Of a DNA stretch of 64,000 nt, positions 1-13,185 are shown one piece after another. Each line of letters starts with the position of its first letter. Position 1 is the stretch's first letter. Origin of the DNA: Brachyhypopomus gauderio (taxonomy: Eukaryota > Chordata > Actinopteri > Gymnotiformes > Hypopomidae). The stretch is taken from positions 21,588,637 through 21,652,636 of the forward strand of contig NC_135212.1 in assembly GCF_052324685.1 (NCBI RefSeq). Direction: 5' to 3'. Both the position numbers and the translations under genes were made by a program. A model generated the notes under the pieces. It saw only the letters and a list, made by a program, of their open reading frames with translations, searched no databases and had not been told where the DNA came from.

Positions 1-944
1 TTGTTTGATCTTTTTTTGGGATAATATTAGAATATGTTTGCATTACGCATGAATAATTTGTTGTTGTTTGTTAAAGAAAAATTCAGCTTAATTCAGAAAA
101 GAGATATTTAGTGTAGTTCACACAAAAGCTCACAGACAAGAGGATGTATCTCTGAGGTCTGCATGTAAATGTCTTTCAAAATTGCTCTGTGGCTTAAAAT
201 ATAGAAAATTAAATGCATTCCATTATTTTCTGCTGCTAGTGTTTCTAACAGTAGTTATCACAGGGCACCCCACTCAAACCGTCGGTTTTAGTTTGTGGTA
301 ACAAGCCCTTGGGTAGAGAAGGGGAGAGAATACATTATTCGCTGTGTGGAGTGTGGAATGTATAAAAAAATCACTAGATTTATTACATGACCTAATGAAG
401 TATGCAACTAAATTTCAACTGAAAAAGTGAGAGTTGTATTGAGATTTGGAAGATTACCTTCCAATGAGTGAACTTGGTCATTTTGATGGGAAGCCCTACT
501 TCTCTGAAGGAATAAACTACCAGCCCGGTCTCATATTGGAATGGTATTTGTTGAACCTCTTTAAGGGAGCTGTGTTTGGCTCTGTGCAAATAGGTCGTTG
601 CTCAAACGAATCCACATGAGAAGAGGAACAAGGCCTTACCATCTTCCTGCAGACGTGGGAAATGCAGTGCTCTCCTGCAAGACTGCGAGCACTCCTTGAG
701 TCCTTGATCACGGGGTGATGTGCTGATCATCTGAGCCATTAAATAACCAAGCAGGCAGACCGGTGCCTGACACTTGCTCATAACGTATGCTGCTGATTAC
801 AAGCACGCCTTTTTACTGTAGCTATTTTAAATTTACATTTTCTGCTTATTTGGGTGTCAGTGTGCAGTGTAAACAGTTGATTCAATGCCATTCCCAGCAT
901 TTACACTGAGCTAGACAGCACATAGCAAACTGAACGTTAGATTG
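1..944. other. gene-free stretch
   Basis: No open frame here resembles a known protein on either strand, and no splice-flanked coding block was seen. The sequence is AT-rich unique-looking DNA running up to the 8-bp target duplication of the MITE at 953. Confidence 0.5.
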
Positions 945-1301
945 ATCTATCTCAGGGGTGCCCACAGTTTTCAGCTTGCGAGCTACTTATAAGATGACCC
1001 AGTCAGAAAGATCTACCGGGGTGGCGGCGAACGTAATTTGTTGAGCGGGGGGGGGGGGGGGGTGGCGAACGTAATATGTTGAGCGGGGGGGGGGGGGTGT
1101 GGCGAACGTAATTTGTTGAGTAGATTGCAGATTGGCTGCCGTGAATGTCAATCAAAATACAACCGTCAGTGCAGATGTGCGATTCATCTACTACTATTTT
1201 ATGTGACGCGATCTACGCACATTCCTTCGCGATCGACCGACAGTTCCTTCGCGATCGACCGGTCGATCGCGATCGACGTAATGAGCACCCCTGATCTATC
1301 T
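945..1301. mobile_element. hAT-type MITE with 8-bp target duplication
   Basis: The element occupies 953-1293. It begins CAGGGGTGCCCAC and ends GAGCACCCCTG, so the two ends form an imperfect terminal inverted repeat. It is flanked by a perfect 8-bp direct repeat, ATCTATCT, at 945-952 and 1294-1301, as expected for hAT transposition. Inside are three tandem copies of a module reading GGCGAACGTAATTTGTTGAG, the first two followed by poly-G tracts (about 1047-1062 and 1085-1097). Further right lie palindromic GATCGACC/GCGATCG blocks (1230-1277). At 341 bp it cannot encode a transposase, so it must be non-autonomous. The intact duplication suggests it is not very old. Confidence 0.85.
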
Positions 1302-1337
1302 CATTATCACACCTGATTTCTTATCCCTCACAAAGAG

Positions 1338-1502
1338 CTTCTCTGACAATACCTTATCTCGAAAACAAACAAATAAATGCCCCCAACAAAACCTAGATAC
1401 CATGTTTACAAATACAAAACTTCTCTGACAAGTCCTTATCTCAAAAACAAACAAACAAATAAAAGCCCCCAACAAAACCTAGATACCATGCTTCTGATAC
1501 AG
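1338..1502. repeat. 82-bp tandem duplication
   Basis: Two adjacent copies start at 1338 and 1420. Both run from CTTCTCTGACAA through an ACAAACAAATAAA run to CCTAGATACCATG. They differ by a few substitutions and a small indel in the A-rich run. Neither copy is coding. Confidence 0.8.
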
Positions 1503-2164
1503 TTTAAACAAATGGCAGCTCTGCTATCTTCTATAAATACAAGTGGACTGATAGACTGATTCAATCTGAGAAGATAAGAGAACTTCTAGGATCGATATAT
1601 GGAAAATATTGATATTTAGAAAGAATTGTTTAAATCTGAGAGCAGATTGAACACTGTGAGTGAAGTCTTATCAAAAGAAAAAGAAAAAAGAAGAAAGATA
1701 AAAACACAGTCCCTCCATCACATTTTATTGCCTTCGGGTTACATCTAAATCATCAGGGACAATACTTCTCAGACAAGCAGCACGGTGTTATTGAAATGCC
1801 AAAGTGCATTACCGTCTCTTACCAGCATATACCCTGACATGTGTGCTTTAGTATTAGTGAGGGGAACACTGGTAGGAAAACAACCCTATCAGCTTTTACA
1901 GTGAGATGGAGCCATCCGTTAGTTTGTAAACACGGGACAATTTCCTTATCTTGAGATCAATACATAGCCATCTGTGCTTGTGTTTTTGACTGGCATAACT
2001 GCACTTTTCCTTTGACTTCACTTATCTGCATTTCACACAGCGAGTCCAATTACAAAAGCTTCAGTTCTCAAAACCCACACCCCCAATGGCTACGATTTAT
2101 GGCTTCTTTTCTTGGGCTACAGAGGGGGACCTACACTGGCTCTTCACAAGAGAGCTAGGCCAAG

Positions 2165-2262
2165 CTTCTAAGGCAGGTGTTTGTTTACATCCTCTAAGGC
2201 AGGTAGTTGTTTACATCCTATAAAGCAGGTTATGGTTTATAGCCTCTAAGGGAGGTAATGGT
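2165..2262. repeat. short tandem repeat, about 32 bp x 3
   Basis: Three degenerate neighbouring units share the form CTCTAAGGCAGGT followed by a GTTTACAT- or GGTTTATAG-type stretch. The last unit is the most diverged. Confidence 0.55.
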
Positions 2263-2747
2263 TTATAGAGACTTTGTTTTGAGTAAAATTAAATGATGGG
2301 AAACACTCACAGGTCTAGTTCATGCTGGCACTGACAATCCTTCATCTCACGCATGAGCCCTTGGAACACTAAAAAGACTCAAACCAAACTCTATGTCCTC
2401 TGGACGGTCTACCAAAGAAGACATTTAACACGATTCAAGACACGTGTCCTCGATGTGTGACTTATTAGAGCTCTGTGCAATTACCCAGCCGATCTCCTGA
2501 GTCCCCAGCATCTGTGGTCGTCTCTGAATGATGCTCAACTCCGGCTGGATGGGTTCGCGGTGATAAAGGCCTCCCTGCCCCTCCTTGAGGAGCTTTGCCT
2601 GAGACTGAATTAATTTATTCCTTCATTTACACCTAGCTAGAGTCTGTTTACGAATTATTAAGATCATTTGAATTGGAAATGATTGCCGACATTGGAGTGA
2701 ACTTACAATTCCTGGAGTATATTAAGATGTGTTAAGATATATTTCAG

Positions 2748-2943
2748 GGATTAAAGCACAACATATACCTGATAAGTCCATGGTACAGTACAGTTGGGAT
2801 TAAAGCACAACATATACCTGACAAATCTGTGGTGCGGTACAGCTGGGATTAAAGCACAACATATACCTGATATGTCTGTGGTACAGTGCAGATGGGATTA
2901 AAGCACAACGTTTAACTGATATGTCTGTGGTACAGTACAGCTG
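2748..2943. repeat. 49-bp minisatellite, 4 copies
   Basis: Four head-to-tail units of exactly 49 bp each begin GGATTAAAGCACAAC and end TACAGNTG. Copies differ by scattered substitutions with no length change. The array is non-coding, since 49 is not a multiple of 3 and no protein-like frame persists. Confidence 0.85.
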
Positions 2944-5900
2944 CACAAATATGTGAAAACATATTTAATGGGCTTGCCTGCTTCACTTTAAAAGGGTCCA
3001 GAAATGAGTCAGAGCAGAAGGAAGTACTCTCTTAATGAAGATGTAATATCAGTCCCGTAGCTGGTATCAGGAAAAGAAACTTCTTCGAACATTATTTTTA
3101 ATACATTTTGAGTTTAACCTCTGGGAGCACATTCATATAATTACTACTGGCTGTATTTTTCTATTCTTAATAAATAAAGAACTAGATTGTCTTGTTAAAC
3201 CAGCATATCGGTATCGGGCCTCAATATTTACCTACAGAAACTCAGTAAAGCACCATATTTGCTGCTCACAATTAGTGTTTCAGTAAGCATGGCATTCGAT
3301 ATACTTACATGAATAAAAGAAAGATAATCATCACCCCAACCTGCTGAAATATCGGTCCCTCCAACCTAAAGGTTGCTGGCTATGCCACACTGACCACTGA
3401 TTGACCCAACAGCTTATGTCTGTTCAAGACCTCATTAGCAGCCAGGCACCATTAGGAGACCCATGATGTGTTAAATTGCCGAGCCTAACATTTCCCGCCT
3501 CCATCTGCATGGTTGCAATGCGTGCGTGTGTGTACTTCTGTTTGCTTTTGTATGTGTGTGTGTGTGTGTGTGTGTGTGGGTGTGTGTATGCACATGTTTA
3601 TGTGTGACTAATGTACAACTGAGAACACGCCAGCAGCTCCACATGCCATTCGATGCTTAAGTAAACGAGGCTTAAATCGTAATAGTTGCCCGATGCGCTC
3701 TGGCCCAGTCATAGCCAGCAGGGTGTGGCCTGGTGGGGGAGGTCGAAATCAAGGTCATAGGGTAGGCAATCAGACTCAACACAGGAGGTGCATTCTGAGG
3801 GTCCCAGCCTAAGGATTTATGGTGGCCTGTGTGTCAGTGGTGGGGAAACCTAGCAAACACTTGAGGTCATTTACCAGGAGTTTAATCCTGGGCACATGGT
3901 TTATTCATGTGGCGAACACCGTTTCTGATGCCCCTTATAAATCAAACGGCGCCCTGTGCCAATGTCTGTGCCAGGCAAAGCTATGGTGTGCTAATCTCAT
4001 GAGCACCTTTCATCACTATAACCTTGCCATACAGATACCTGCCATCTCCAGATACGGATGAGGAAGTGTCATTTCAAATACTTTCTTTAAGCAAAGAAAG
4101 CTTCGAACCTCTAGGCTATGTGCAGTGGGCGGCTTCCACCAGTCTGCCTGGTAGCTACCAGAGCACGGAGCGTTGTCCAACGCAAGCAATACAAAGTGAC
4201 AAAGCCATTATCAGTAAAGCTACGGCAGTTTTTTGCTTTTCTAACTACACTGAGGAACATAAAACTCCAAAATGAACTACAACTCCACAGGAATCCTCCA
4301 TATTTGTGCAGCTGTACTGTACTGTTGTAGTTAACACTAGCATGTGAGAGAACAGATTAAAGAACAGATTAAGCAGTATAACCTTAGCGGCATCCTTGAA
4401 ATCACATTGGTGCAATGCTTGGGTGTCTGCATCTCTACATGCTCATGACAAAGTAACACACAAAATATGCTCGCCTATTGCCACCATTATCATGTCTGCT
4501 TGGAGGCGAGGAGCTGAACTCCCCTAGCCATAGTGAGCCATCAGACACAGCGCGTCTCCCACCAACTCCAAGAGCCCGCGCCACACTCTACTCAATTACT
4601 CACTTGCATGATAATAGAATAATGCATGTCTGGTGCGTGGCTTGTGGCTAATTAGAACAAATTAGTGTTGCGTGAGTTCGGAGGGAGGCAGACTTGTGCA
4701 GATAAGACACTTGCTTTTCGCTTTGCGGATCAGCTGGGTTGCAAAGGCAAAGGGACGGTAGAATATTCTGTTTCTCGGGATCCCGTCGCGATGCCAGATG
4801 GCAGTGCATACACTGACATGATGACCAGTTATTGCTTTTTATTGGACAGTTTGAGCAGCCCCTCTGGTCAGGGCTGGGGTCAGCAAAGGCCCAGTGAACT
4901 CAGTGTAGGGAGGGGAAGAGGGAGGAAAGAGGGATGAGATAGAGAGAGAGACGGGTATAGAGAGAAAAGAGAGAAAGTAAGTAAGATGGGAGTGAGTGAA
5001 ACAGAGGGAGAGAGAGCAGGAGAGAGATGGGGAGAGAGAGCAGTAGAGATGAGGGGAGGGAAAGAGAACAAGAGAGAGTGCAGGAGAGAGAGAAAGAGAG
5101 AGAGGTACCCAAACAGAGAGAGAGAGAGAGCAGAAGGAAGAGAAAAAGGAATGAGAAGGATGCAGGGAAGCAGACTGAGTGACTCGCCATGAAACAACAG
5201 CATGGGAGCCAGGGCAATTTTACAGCCCAGTGGATTCACGCCTCACCCATCGCCCCTTCCAGCCCGGAACCTCTACGTCTGTCCTGCGTCTTCATTTATT
5301 CGGTGTCAGCGTCCGAGGATGTGAAAGGCCGGGTGAGGAAAGGGGGGGCTCGTCCCAAATGTTTGGGGGGAAGTGGGGTGTGAAGCAGACAAGGAAGCAG
5401 TGAGGGGGAAAGCACTTTGGGTGCCTACACCAAATGATTATGGATAGTTTCAAGCCGGACATGCACATCCAGATCACTCCTTACTTTTACTTCACAGCTC
5501 ATTTATGTGCCATTGGCCATGCCAGCCCACTGCTGCCAAATAAATGCACAACCACTAATTCTTAGTGTCCATCTAGAGAAAACAAACAAATAATATGAGT
5601 TATGGTGTTATCAAGCGTGAAGGCCAGGTGAACCTCACCAAAAAGACCAATTACCGAAAGGCGGGACTCCATGAAACACCTTAGCCAAACTCTGACTTCA
5701 CCAAGGTCAGCTGTCATGCTCTGTGGGCTAAACAACCCACAGTGCTTTTGCAGTATTGATGGATAGAGAACAAGAGGCTGTGTGTGTGACACGCAGCAGC
5801 AGGAAGTGGCATCTCTGATGCCCCCGGGGTGGAGGCTGATGTGCCCCTGACTGCCCCTCTTCCAGAGAGGCGTAATTTCTGCCCTTTCTACTACACCAGC

Positions 5901-6780
5901 CCATGAAATATACACGCTCCCTTCTTCCCCGCTCGCCCATTAAAACGCCCTTGAGGAGTACAGTAGGTGTGATAAGGCTTCCATAGTAACAGCAACAAAG
6001 AGGGCGAGTAATGCTCCGACATCACCTCGGCGCAAACACGCGACGTATGAGAGCAGTTTAGCTGCACCTGCGTAGGAGATGCAACATGTTAGAGGCTTTA
6101 GCTCAGCCACACTGGGCGGGGGGTGCACATGCAAGCTTGTGAAGGAGTGCGATTCATCTAACAACACCCCCCCTTTCTGACGCCACAGGTCATTATGAGG
6201 GGGCCCTCACCATATGCAGGCAACAAATGAGCCACTAGCGTCATCACTCAGTCTCCAATTAAACAGCCCTCAGCCTCTGCTCACTGCAATCACTGCCAAT
6301 TAAAGCCCAACCGTGTGAATTTCAGCACCAGTAATTACGCAGAGGTGATAGAGCTTTCTGACATTCCGTTCTAAAATTTATTTCCGATACTCTTCATGGA
6401 CATTTGCCAGCCTACACGTTCACAAGGATTAAATATTTTATGTGAGTTAAAATGTAGCAGTTCAACTCCCAAAAAAGGAAGTAAAGTCAAAGGGGAAGTA
6501 AAGCTGTAACATTACAGAATGAATGAAACCTAATGAGAGCTGTGAAGGTGGAATCTAATAGAGGTGTCAAAACAATGACAGTTGCTGTGTACAGTGTAGG
6601 TGGGATAAACATTTCATGTCAAATTAGGTGTCCCTGCCTTGAGATCTGCTCTCCAGGTCTACCGAGGACGTCCACGCAAAATCTGAAGGTACTGCACAAA
6701 CCTCACCAACTTGCAGCCACAGCACCTACTGTAGAAACATCTCCAGAGATCTCAGACTCTCTAAACACCCCCTTTCTGTC
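2944..6780. other. gene-free stretch with simple repeats
   Basis: No gene was recognised. There is a (TG)n tract at about 3552-3577. The segments 4595-4665 and 6235-6345 look like unique DNA with homeodomain-type TAATTA/AATTAA cores and might be conserved noncoding elements, which cannot be tested here. Open frames up to 120 codons near 4880-5240 lie in a GA-rich low-complexity tract and are not genes. Confidence 0.45.
4916..5155. repeat. GA-rich low-complexity tract
   Basis: About 240 bp of imperfect AGAG/GGGAGAG sequence on the + strand. The opposite strand is therefore CT-rich and gives long Ser/Leu/Pro-rich open frames in two registers, as expected from a simple repeat. Confidence 0.85.
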
Positions 6781-6786
6781 TCTGTC

Positions 6787-6830
6787 TGTTAACACCCCCC
6801 CCCCCCCACGACACCCCCCCCCCCCCCCCA
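6787..6830. repeat. paired poly-C tracts
   Basis: Two long C homopolymer runs are separated by CACGACA. On the - strand they read as poly-Gly in any frame. Exact run lengths should be treated as uncertain, because homopolymers are error-prone in assemblies. Confidence 0.8.
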
Positions 6831-9800
6831 CTGCACTCAACTCTTGCTCGTAACGGTAAAACATGCTCACCACACAGCACACAGCTGCCTCCTTCTCTTT
6901 CCTCCTCCCACGTTCAGTCTGCAGGGTAGTGGTCGCTAGGAGAAGCTGGTGACAGTGGTCGCTAGGAGAAGTTCCTGGCCTGCCCGGTCCTCTCCTAACA
7001 TACTCTGTGCTCAGCACTGGTCTGCAAGCCTCGCTGAGGACCAAGAGTAAGGAGTGTGGCCGGTCACAGGGCTATACATTATTTATACGCCTGGAGATTG
7101 GTGTTGAGCTCTTCTGCCCCAGGTGCACCTCCAGTGACACTTGCCCTACAGTCCTCCTGCCTATAGCTGCCATTGATCACAGTGCCTGATTCCTGCTCCC
7201 GAATAAGCCAGGGGACTTCATACAGGGACAGCACGTTTAACACGTACAGATCCATCACTGTCTTGGACACTGGTCACTATAAGGATAGTGGGTGGGAGAA
7301 GGGCAGTGGACCCCTCCTAACCTGAAGCTCATTAAGAGAGAAGCTTAAGGACAGACTTCAGACAGTCAGGTTAGGATGACTGCAGCTTTTCTTAAATGGC
7401 AGTGAAGTCTAGCAGACCCTTGACACGGTGGGACGTGGTGTGGAATACTCTATGAAGGTGAGGAGCACGTCCAGCACAGGGACACTGTAATGGGTGTAGG
7501 TGGTCATGCCCTGGAGTGTCATGGCTCCTTAAATTGGAAAGAGAACATCTTAGTTTTAGACCAATAGGAGCATAATTTGAAGACCTCAAACCTGTTCCAA
7601 CTATTGGTACAAAATGGATGGAGAATCTATACTGTGCTATGGAGTGTTAGAAATTTTGAGTACTTATCCAAATTATATATAATAGCATGATTGTTGAGTG
7701 TGAGCTGGCTTGCAATGTCATTCTAAAACAATCACCTTAAGAAGGCTTATGAAAGACAGTCAAAGAACTGAAGTATTCTTGATGCAAATTAACTTGATCT
7801 AAACAGACAGCAATAGTGTACTAGTAAACGGTATGTCCTTGGATCCTTACTCTTCAAAGCTGGAGTATGATCATATGTTGGCTGAATCGTGTGTGAAAAC
7901 TGATTAACGGGAGTGACATCTCGTCTTTCAAACTTTGCACACTATAATACAGTCCCAGAATCCTTCACAGCTCAGGGGCTTTCAGTTTTAGTGAACATTA
8001 ATCTTTTTTTCAACGGTGTATCTCCAGCATGAAAAACATGTCTTCGTCCTATACCCCAACATTAAAGGTCACAGTAGGTCATCTCTCCAATTTACAGAGC
8101 CAGGGTCACATGATGTTTGGCTGAGCTAAAAGATTTATTACAGAGAAACATCACAAGGCACACCGTACAACAATTCCACTCACTGGAGCTCATGTAGAAT
8201 TGCACTGGCATAATCCACTTGTAAACTTTGTGCCATTGATTCAAGGCTCAAAAACAAGTAGTTTTGAGATATGTTTTGAAATCTAGAGAAACCACCTTTT
8301 TTCACCACCTTCACTGGCTCTTTGTGGAGGGAGTGCCAGCACTAGTGGTTTAAGATCAGCAAGCACACAACCGCAGAAGGAAACAATAAAAGCAATTTCC
8401 ATGCAGGTGATCTCTCCACAGGCCCCCAGCAAGCTGCACACGAGGAAATGAAGCTCCGCGCTGCCCCTGCGGTGGGAGGGCTGCAGTCATACGAGCCGTG
8501 TCCGACCCTTTACTATTTCACAGGGAAAACACTAGCAGAAGAAAGAGCAAGAGGCGGGGATTGTGCTCCGATAGTGCCGCCCTCCAGACTGCTAATGTCG
8601 TCTCTGCTCAGTGCTTGAGACATTTAAGGCTCTGGGTCGAATTGCCCTTCCTGCATATGCGTAGGAAACCGTCATATCCCCGGCAAACTACATTCATAAC
8701 GGGGAGCCGAGGGTATAAGTCATACCGTAACTTAAAAAAAATGCAGCCATTTGAATTTACATATAATTCAGTGTAATATGAAGACATGGTGATGAAACTT
8801 GCCAGAGGGGAAAATTCTGAGAGAACAGTGGTTCAGTTCTGATATGAGGAGGAAAAAAATCGAAAGCAGACCACTTTTACAGCTTGTTCGAGCCTTGGCT
8901 AAAAATCGCTAAAAACAGCTTCAACAGCTCAATGCATCAACAAATACAAATGGGACAAGCAAGACAGTTAAATGATGTGTAGGGCTTGTTGAGCTTTGTC
9001 CATCTTGAATATATGGACAGAAATAGCATATAGCCGAAAGTACAGTGCTAATGGGGAGCACTCTCTCGGGGAGTAAATTATGAGCGCTATAATGTACCAT
9101 TCTCTGAGCACTCTCAGCTTACGGTAAGGAGTGCATGAGGTCCCTGGGCCGTCGTGTTCATAACGGGCACTGGTACCCTGAGCCTGACATGGTAATAAAT
9201 ATATGACACAATTCAACTCTCAAATGATACAATAACTCTTAAGCTGTGTTGAAGACCATGACTGGATGACATAAAGTTTTAATCCACTTGGTGTATGCAT
9301 TTATTCATACTTAAAGGAAAATTCCATATAAAGTTCGTAAATTAATGCGCTCTCTAACAGTGAAGACACTAGGAGTTTGGCCAGTTTTCCCTACTCATCT
9401 GTGTCAAGGAGTGAATGTTCAAAGATGAAAAAGCAGCAGTCACTATGGGAGTCTAGACAGGACACGTCTCTAGACATGGCTCGCTTAGTATGCTCAACCT
9501 CAAACATTCCCTCAATTTAGACTCACAAAGATAAATCAGTAAGAATGCAAATTTGTAGGTCCCAATAAGGAGTCATGTATTAAAAATTGCTTTTGCATAG
9601 AATCCTACTTTAAAAAGCCAGTAGAGACGTACCTCGCCTACATATACCTCGTTTGTAACAATGCAACTTGCACAACCGCACTTAATTTGTGCCTATGCTC
9701 ATCGGTCCACGTGTGTCAGTCCCAGGGGGCAGTCTCAGGGATGCAGGTCTACGGTGTGACAGTCAGGAAGGCAAGTCTACAGTGTGAACAGGGTTACATG

Positions 9801-11857
9801 CTAATACTCATCAAAGGGCAATGAAGTGGCAGATGTAAGCAGGCTCATCAGCAGTATTCGTGACAAGTCACATGGTTCCCGTGGGACAAAGGCTTGTCAT
9901 TAGGGCGAGCAGGAAAAGACCTGAAGAGTGCATTATTCTGAGGCGGGTGGAGACGCGGTCAGGCAGTGGGTGCTCAAAAACCACATCCACATTGACTCTC
10001 AGCACAGGCCCACGTCAGCGTTCATGATTAGCCTTGGAGACACTTTGGTTTTTTGTGCAAGCAATTCTAGAAAATGGCACTTCCTGTTCCAGATATATAG
10101 CAGATTTAGATGATCAACACACTATATGATCCAGAAGTCTCCTCTTTCCACATTTTGTTAATAATAATAAAAAAAAAAAAACTGCAAAACTGCATGTGCT
10201 GTTTAATTAATAATCCATCCCACTTTAGTGGATGACAAGCAGCACTCTGGCCTGCTTGATTTGATTGGCTGTGGGTCTGACCTGCACTACTGGACTTACA
10301 CACTATCACCCTGTAATGAGTCTGAGTACCATCAGGACATCAGTCCAGGCACTCACACCGATGCACAGCAAATCTCCAGGATGTGAGAAGGAGATACTGA
10401 GAAACACAGCAGCCACTCACTGATCGCTACTCCCAGGCTCATTTCTTAAATGCCAGAGGAAAATGTGGCCAAGACTCACTGGGAATTCATCAGTGGGAGT
10501 AATAAATGTGTTTGCTATTTTCCTTCTCGAGTTCAGTGCTATGACAGAGGGTGCATGTGAATGTTTAACCATCTAGGACAGTGCTCCAGTGCTCACGGTT
10601 TGCCTTTTATTTTATGAGCTGAACCCCTTAGCTCATAATCCCTGGGGGCTGAACACTGGATTCAAGTGCGCTGGGAGCTGGTATATAGCAGTAAACATGG
10701 ACCATCTAATGGGCCACCCGCACTGAGCTAAGATACACTCATCTACTTTATTTGGGAGTTAGAATTACAGCTTGTTCACTGCATCTTTACAATCACTCAA
10801 GACTTTTGAAATGCAGTTTTACAAGCAGTAACACAAACTATATAACACATGTTTAGTAATTTAATGATGGCTGTGTGAGCTATACAATCTTATAATGCTT
10901 ATAATGATTGCAGACCTGTTTACTAATGACTCCTTTATTAACTTAGTTAAAATATACAATGATACATTGCCAGTGTTAATGATATTTCATGTGTAAATCT
11001 GAATACATAGCCTTATGCAGCAAAAAAAAATCACCCTTGTTCAGCATGTGTGCAATTTAATTTCTTGCTTGATGTTTCCTTTGGGAGAAAATTTGCTCAT
11101 ACATACTGTTGTACTAAATTAGATTTGGGAGATCTTAGTTAAAATGTAAACAGTAACCTCTGGGTTATTCAGTTGCTATAAGCGGATAGAAAAAACATCT
11201 GGGTGCATTTCAGAAAATACATTCTCTGGAACAACGTGACCTGACAGACAGGCACAGAGTAACGGGGAACACCAAAGACAGACAGAGAGAGAGACAGACA
11301 GATAGGTAGAAAACTAGGGCATATAGAACATGGGAAATGTAATAATGTTCTAAAAAGATTATACGTTACTAAATAAATAAGTAATCAACTATTATTATAA
11401 TTTCTCTGTTGTTGTTATTTATTTCTGGCATATCTTATTATACCTAGCTAGTAGACCAAAAAACTCAAAGCAAATTTTAAATGGATTTTCAACAAATTTT
11501 CTTTATTTTTTCTTTACTTATTACAAGTATTAATTCCACTGACCTGGCAGTTGTTAGGGACATAACACAAATGTACTGAACAGTCCAATCTTAACATAAC
11601 TGTGGAACCCCGAAGGAGAGAATTGTACACTGTACACTGTTCTAAGCTGTGTTCCTCCACTGATATTGAGATAGAAAACTGCTTCTAGCAAATGTCAGAA
11701 GACACTGGTGTAGTAAACTTTGGTCCTGACAGTCATCACCTTTCCCAGGCAGCAAATGGTTGAAAGACAGCCTTTCAGTTTTCAGCTCCAATTGTGCCAC
11801 GTCCTGTCCATGGCTGGGGCCTCTCAGTGTTTAGCTGGTGAGAAGCATAGCAAACTC
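6831..11857. other. gene-free stretch
   Basis: No coding block, splice-flanked exon or RNA gene was recognised in these 5 kb. A short direct duplication containing GTGGTCGCTAGGAGAAG lies at about 6927-6973. The rest appears to be unique AT-rich DNA with scattered short open frames that show no protein-like composition. Confidence 0.45.
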
Positions 11858-12013
11858 TCTTTACATCCTACTGATGTAAACTGTTAACAGTCTTTAACAT
11901 CCTACTGATGTAAATTGTTAACAGTCTTTAACGTCCTACTGATGTAAACTGTTAACAGCCTTTAACATCCTGCTGATGTAAACTGTTAACAGTCTTTAAC
12001 ATCCCACTGATGT
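11858..12013. repeat. 34-bp minisatellite, about 4.5 copies
   Basis: Head-to-tail units of the form TCTTTAACATCCTACTGATG followed by TAAACTGTTAACAG. Copies are nearly identical, with a T/C change at the unit start and a few internal substitutions. The array ends 11 bp before the hAT-like element that starts at about 12025. Confidence 0.85.
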
Positions 12014-12024
12014 AAACATCCTGC

Positions 12025-12789
12025 TAGGGCTGGATGATAAGGCAAAATATTACCTTGATATTTTTTCTTATGTTGATCAATTTCAATATTTTTAACATGA
12101 TATATAAATTATTTATATGCCAGACACTATGAGGTTCATGAGATAAACTATAGAACATAGTTTATTTGTAAGAAAGTAAAAAGAAATTATATAATGTAAA
12201 CATTTAACTGTGCCTTATCTGCATTTGCAAAGTTTAACAAAATAAAAAATACTGAGAATAATAAATATTCCATACTGGCTGTATGTCTATATCATTGAAA
12301 CTGTACCTGTTATATCCTTGATCTTTTTAAATAGCTTTTCATATAGAGTAAAGGCCATAAAAGTTTTAGTACAGCCCCACTAACACTGCTACAGCGTGGA
12401 CACACTGACACGGCTACATTTACACAGGTTGCGTGTGGTCACTACGGAAGATTTGTTGATTCCCGTCTGTGTACCAGCCCACGACATATTATACCACCAT
12501 ATTATTCTTAATCGCTTTTCAGAAATCCAAACCACTTCAATACAACTGATGTCATGGTAACTTCTCAGGTTTGAAGAATATCGAGTTCACTTTCACTTTT
12601 GTGTCTGTGTATTTTGTGTGTACTTTAACGTGCAAGGCAAGACTGACTGGCTGTAGTCGTGCGTATTTTTGCTGGGTCATAGGCTGTTACACCTATTATC
12701 AACATAAGTTATCATCATCATATTAGGCCATCAAAATTATCTACATAAATGTTTATTGCAATTCTGTTCTGAATTATTGCCCAGCACTA
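12025..12789. mobile_element. hAT-like non-autonomous DNA transposon
   Basis: The left end reads TAGGGCTGGATGATAA. The reverse complement of the right end reads TAGTGCTGGGCAATAA. These paired ends resemble the AGGGCTGGGCGATA-type termini of a very common fish hAT family. The flanking octamers CATCCTGC and CGTCCTTA match at only 5 of 8 positions, so the target duplication is eroded or the edges are off by a base or two. The AT-rich interior has no transposase frame. Confidence 0.6.
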
Positions 12790-13185
12790 CGTCCTTATTT
12801 ATTCATCTTGAGGCTTTTTCAGTAACTACTGTGACTTCTTCAATGATTACATCAAAACTCTCATGAAAGATATGTAGTTACAAGATTGAGGAATGACTCA
12901 CTACCAGGTCCTGGGGTTCGTGTCACACTTTATAAAGTATATATCAGTAGGGGTTAATTATACACTCTATAAACTGTACACCAGCAAGGAGATCGTTTCT
13001 TGCCAGTGCCACATCAGTAAATTGATAATACCTGCACTTAACAACATATTTGTACAAACTAGGCAGGTCTTGCATAAGGGATTAAAGCACACATCAACCA
13101 CTACTAATGACTGGAGTAAAATAACCTATTTTTTCTGAAAACCTATAGTAAATTAACTACCAAAACATTGATAGAACTGCTGCCT

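Noticed and set aside
4880..5239. Two Leu/Ser-rich - strand open frames of 105-119 codons
   Set aside because: They lie in the GA-rich simple tract, with no splice context or family motif.
11858..12013. Regularly repeated units resembling a CRISPR array
   Set aside because: Units are directly tandem with no unique spacers, and the genome is eukaryotic.
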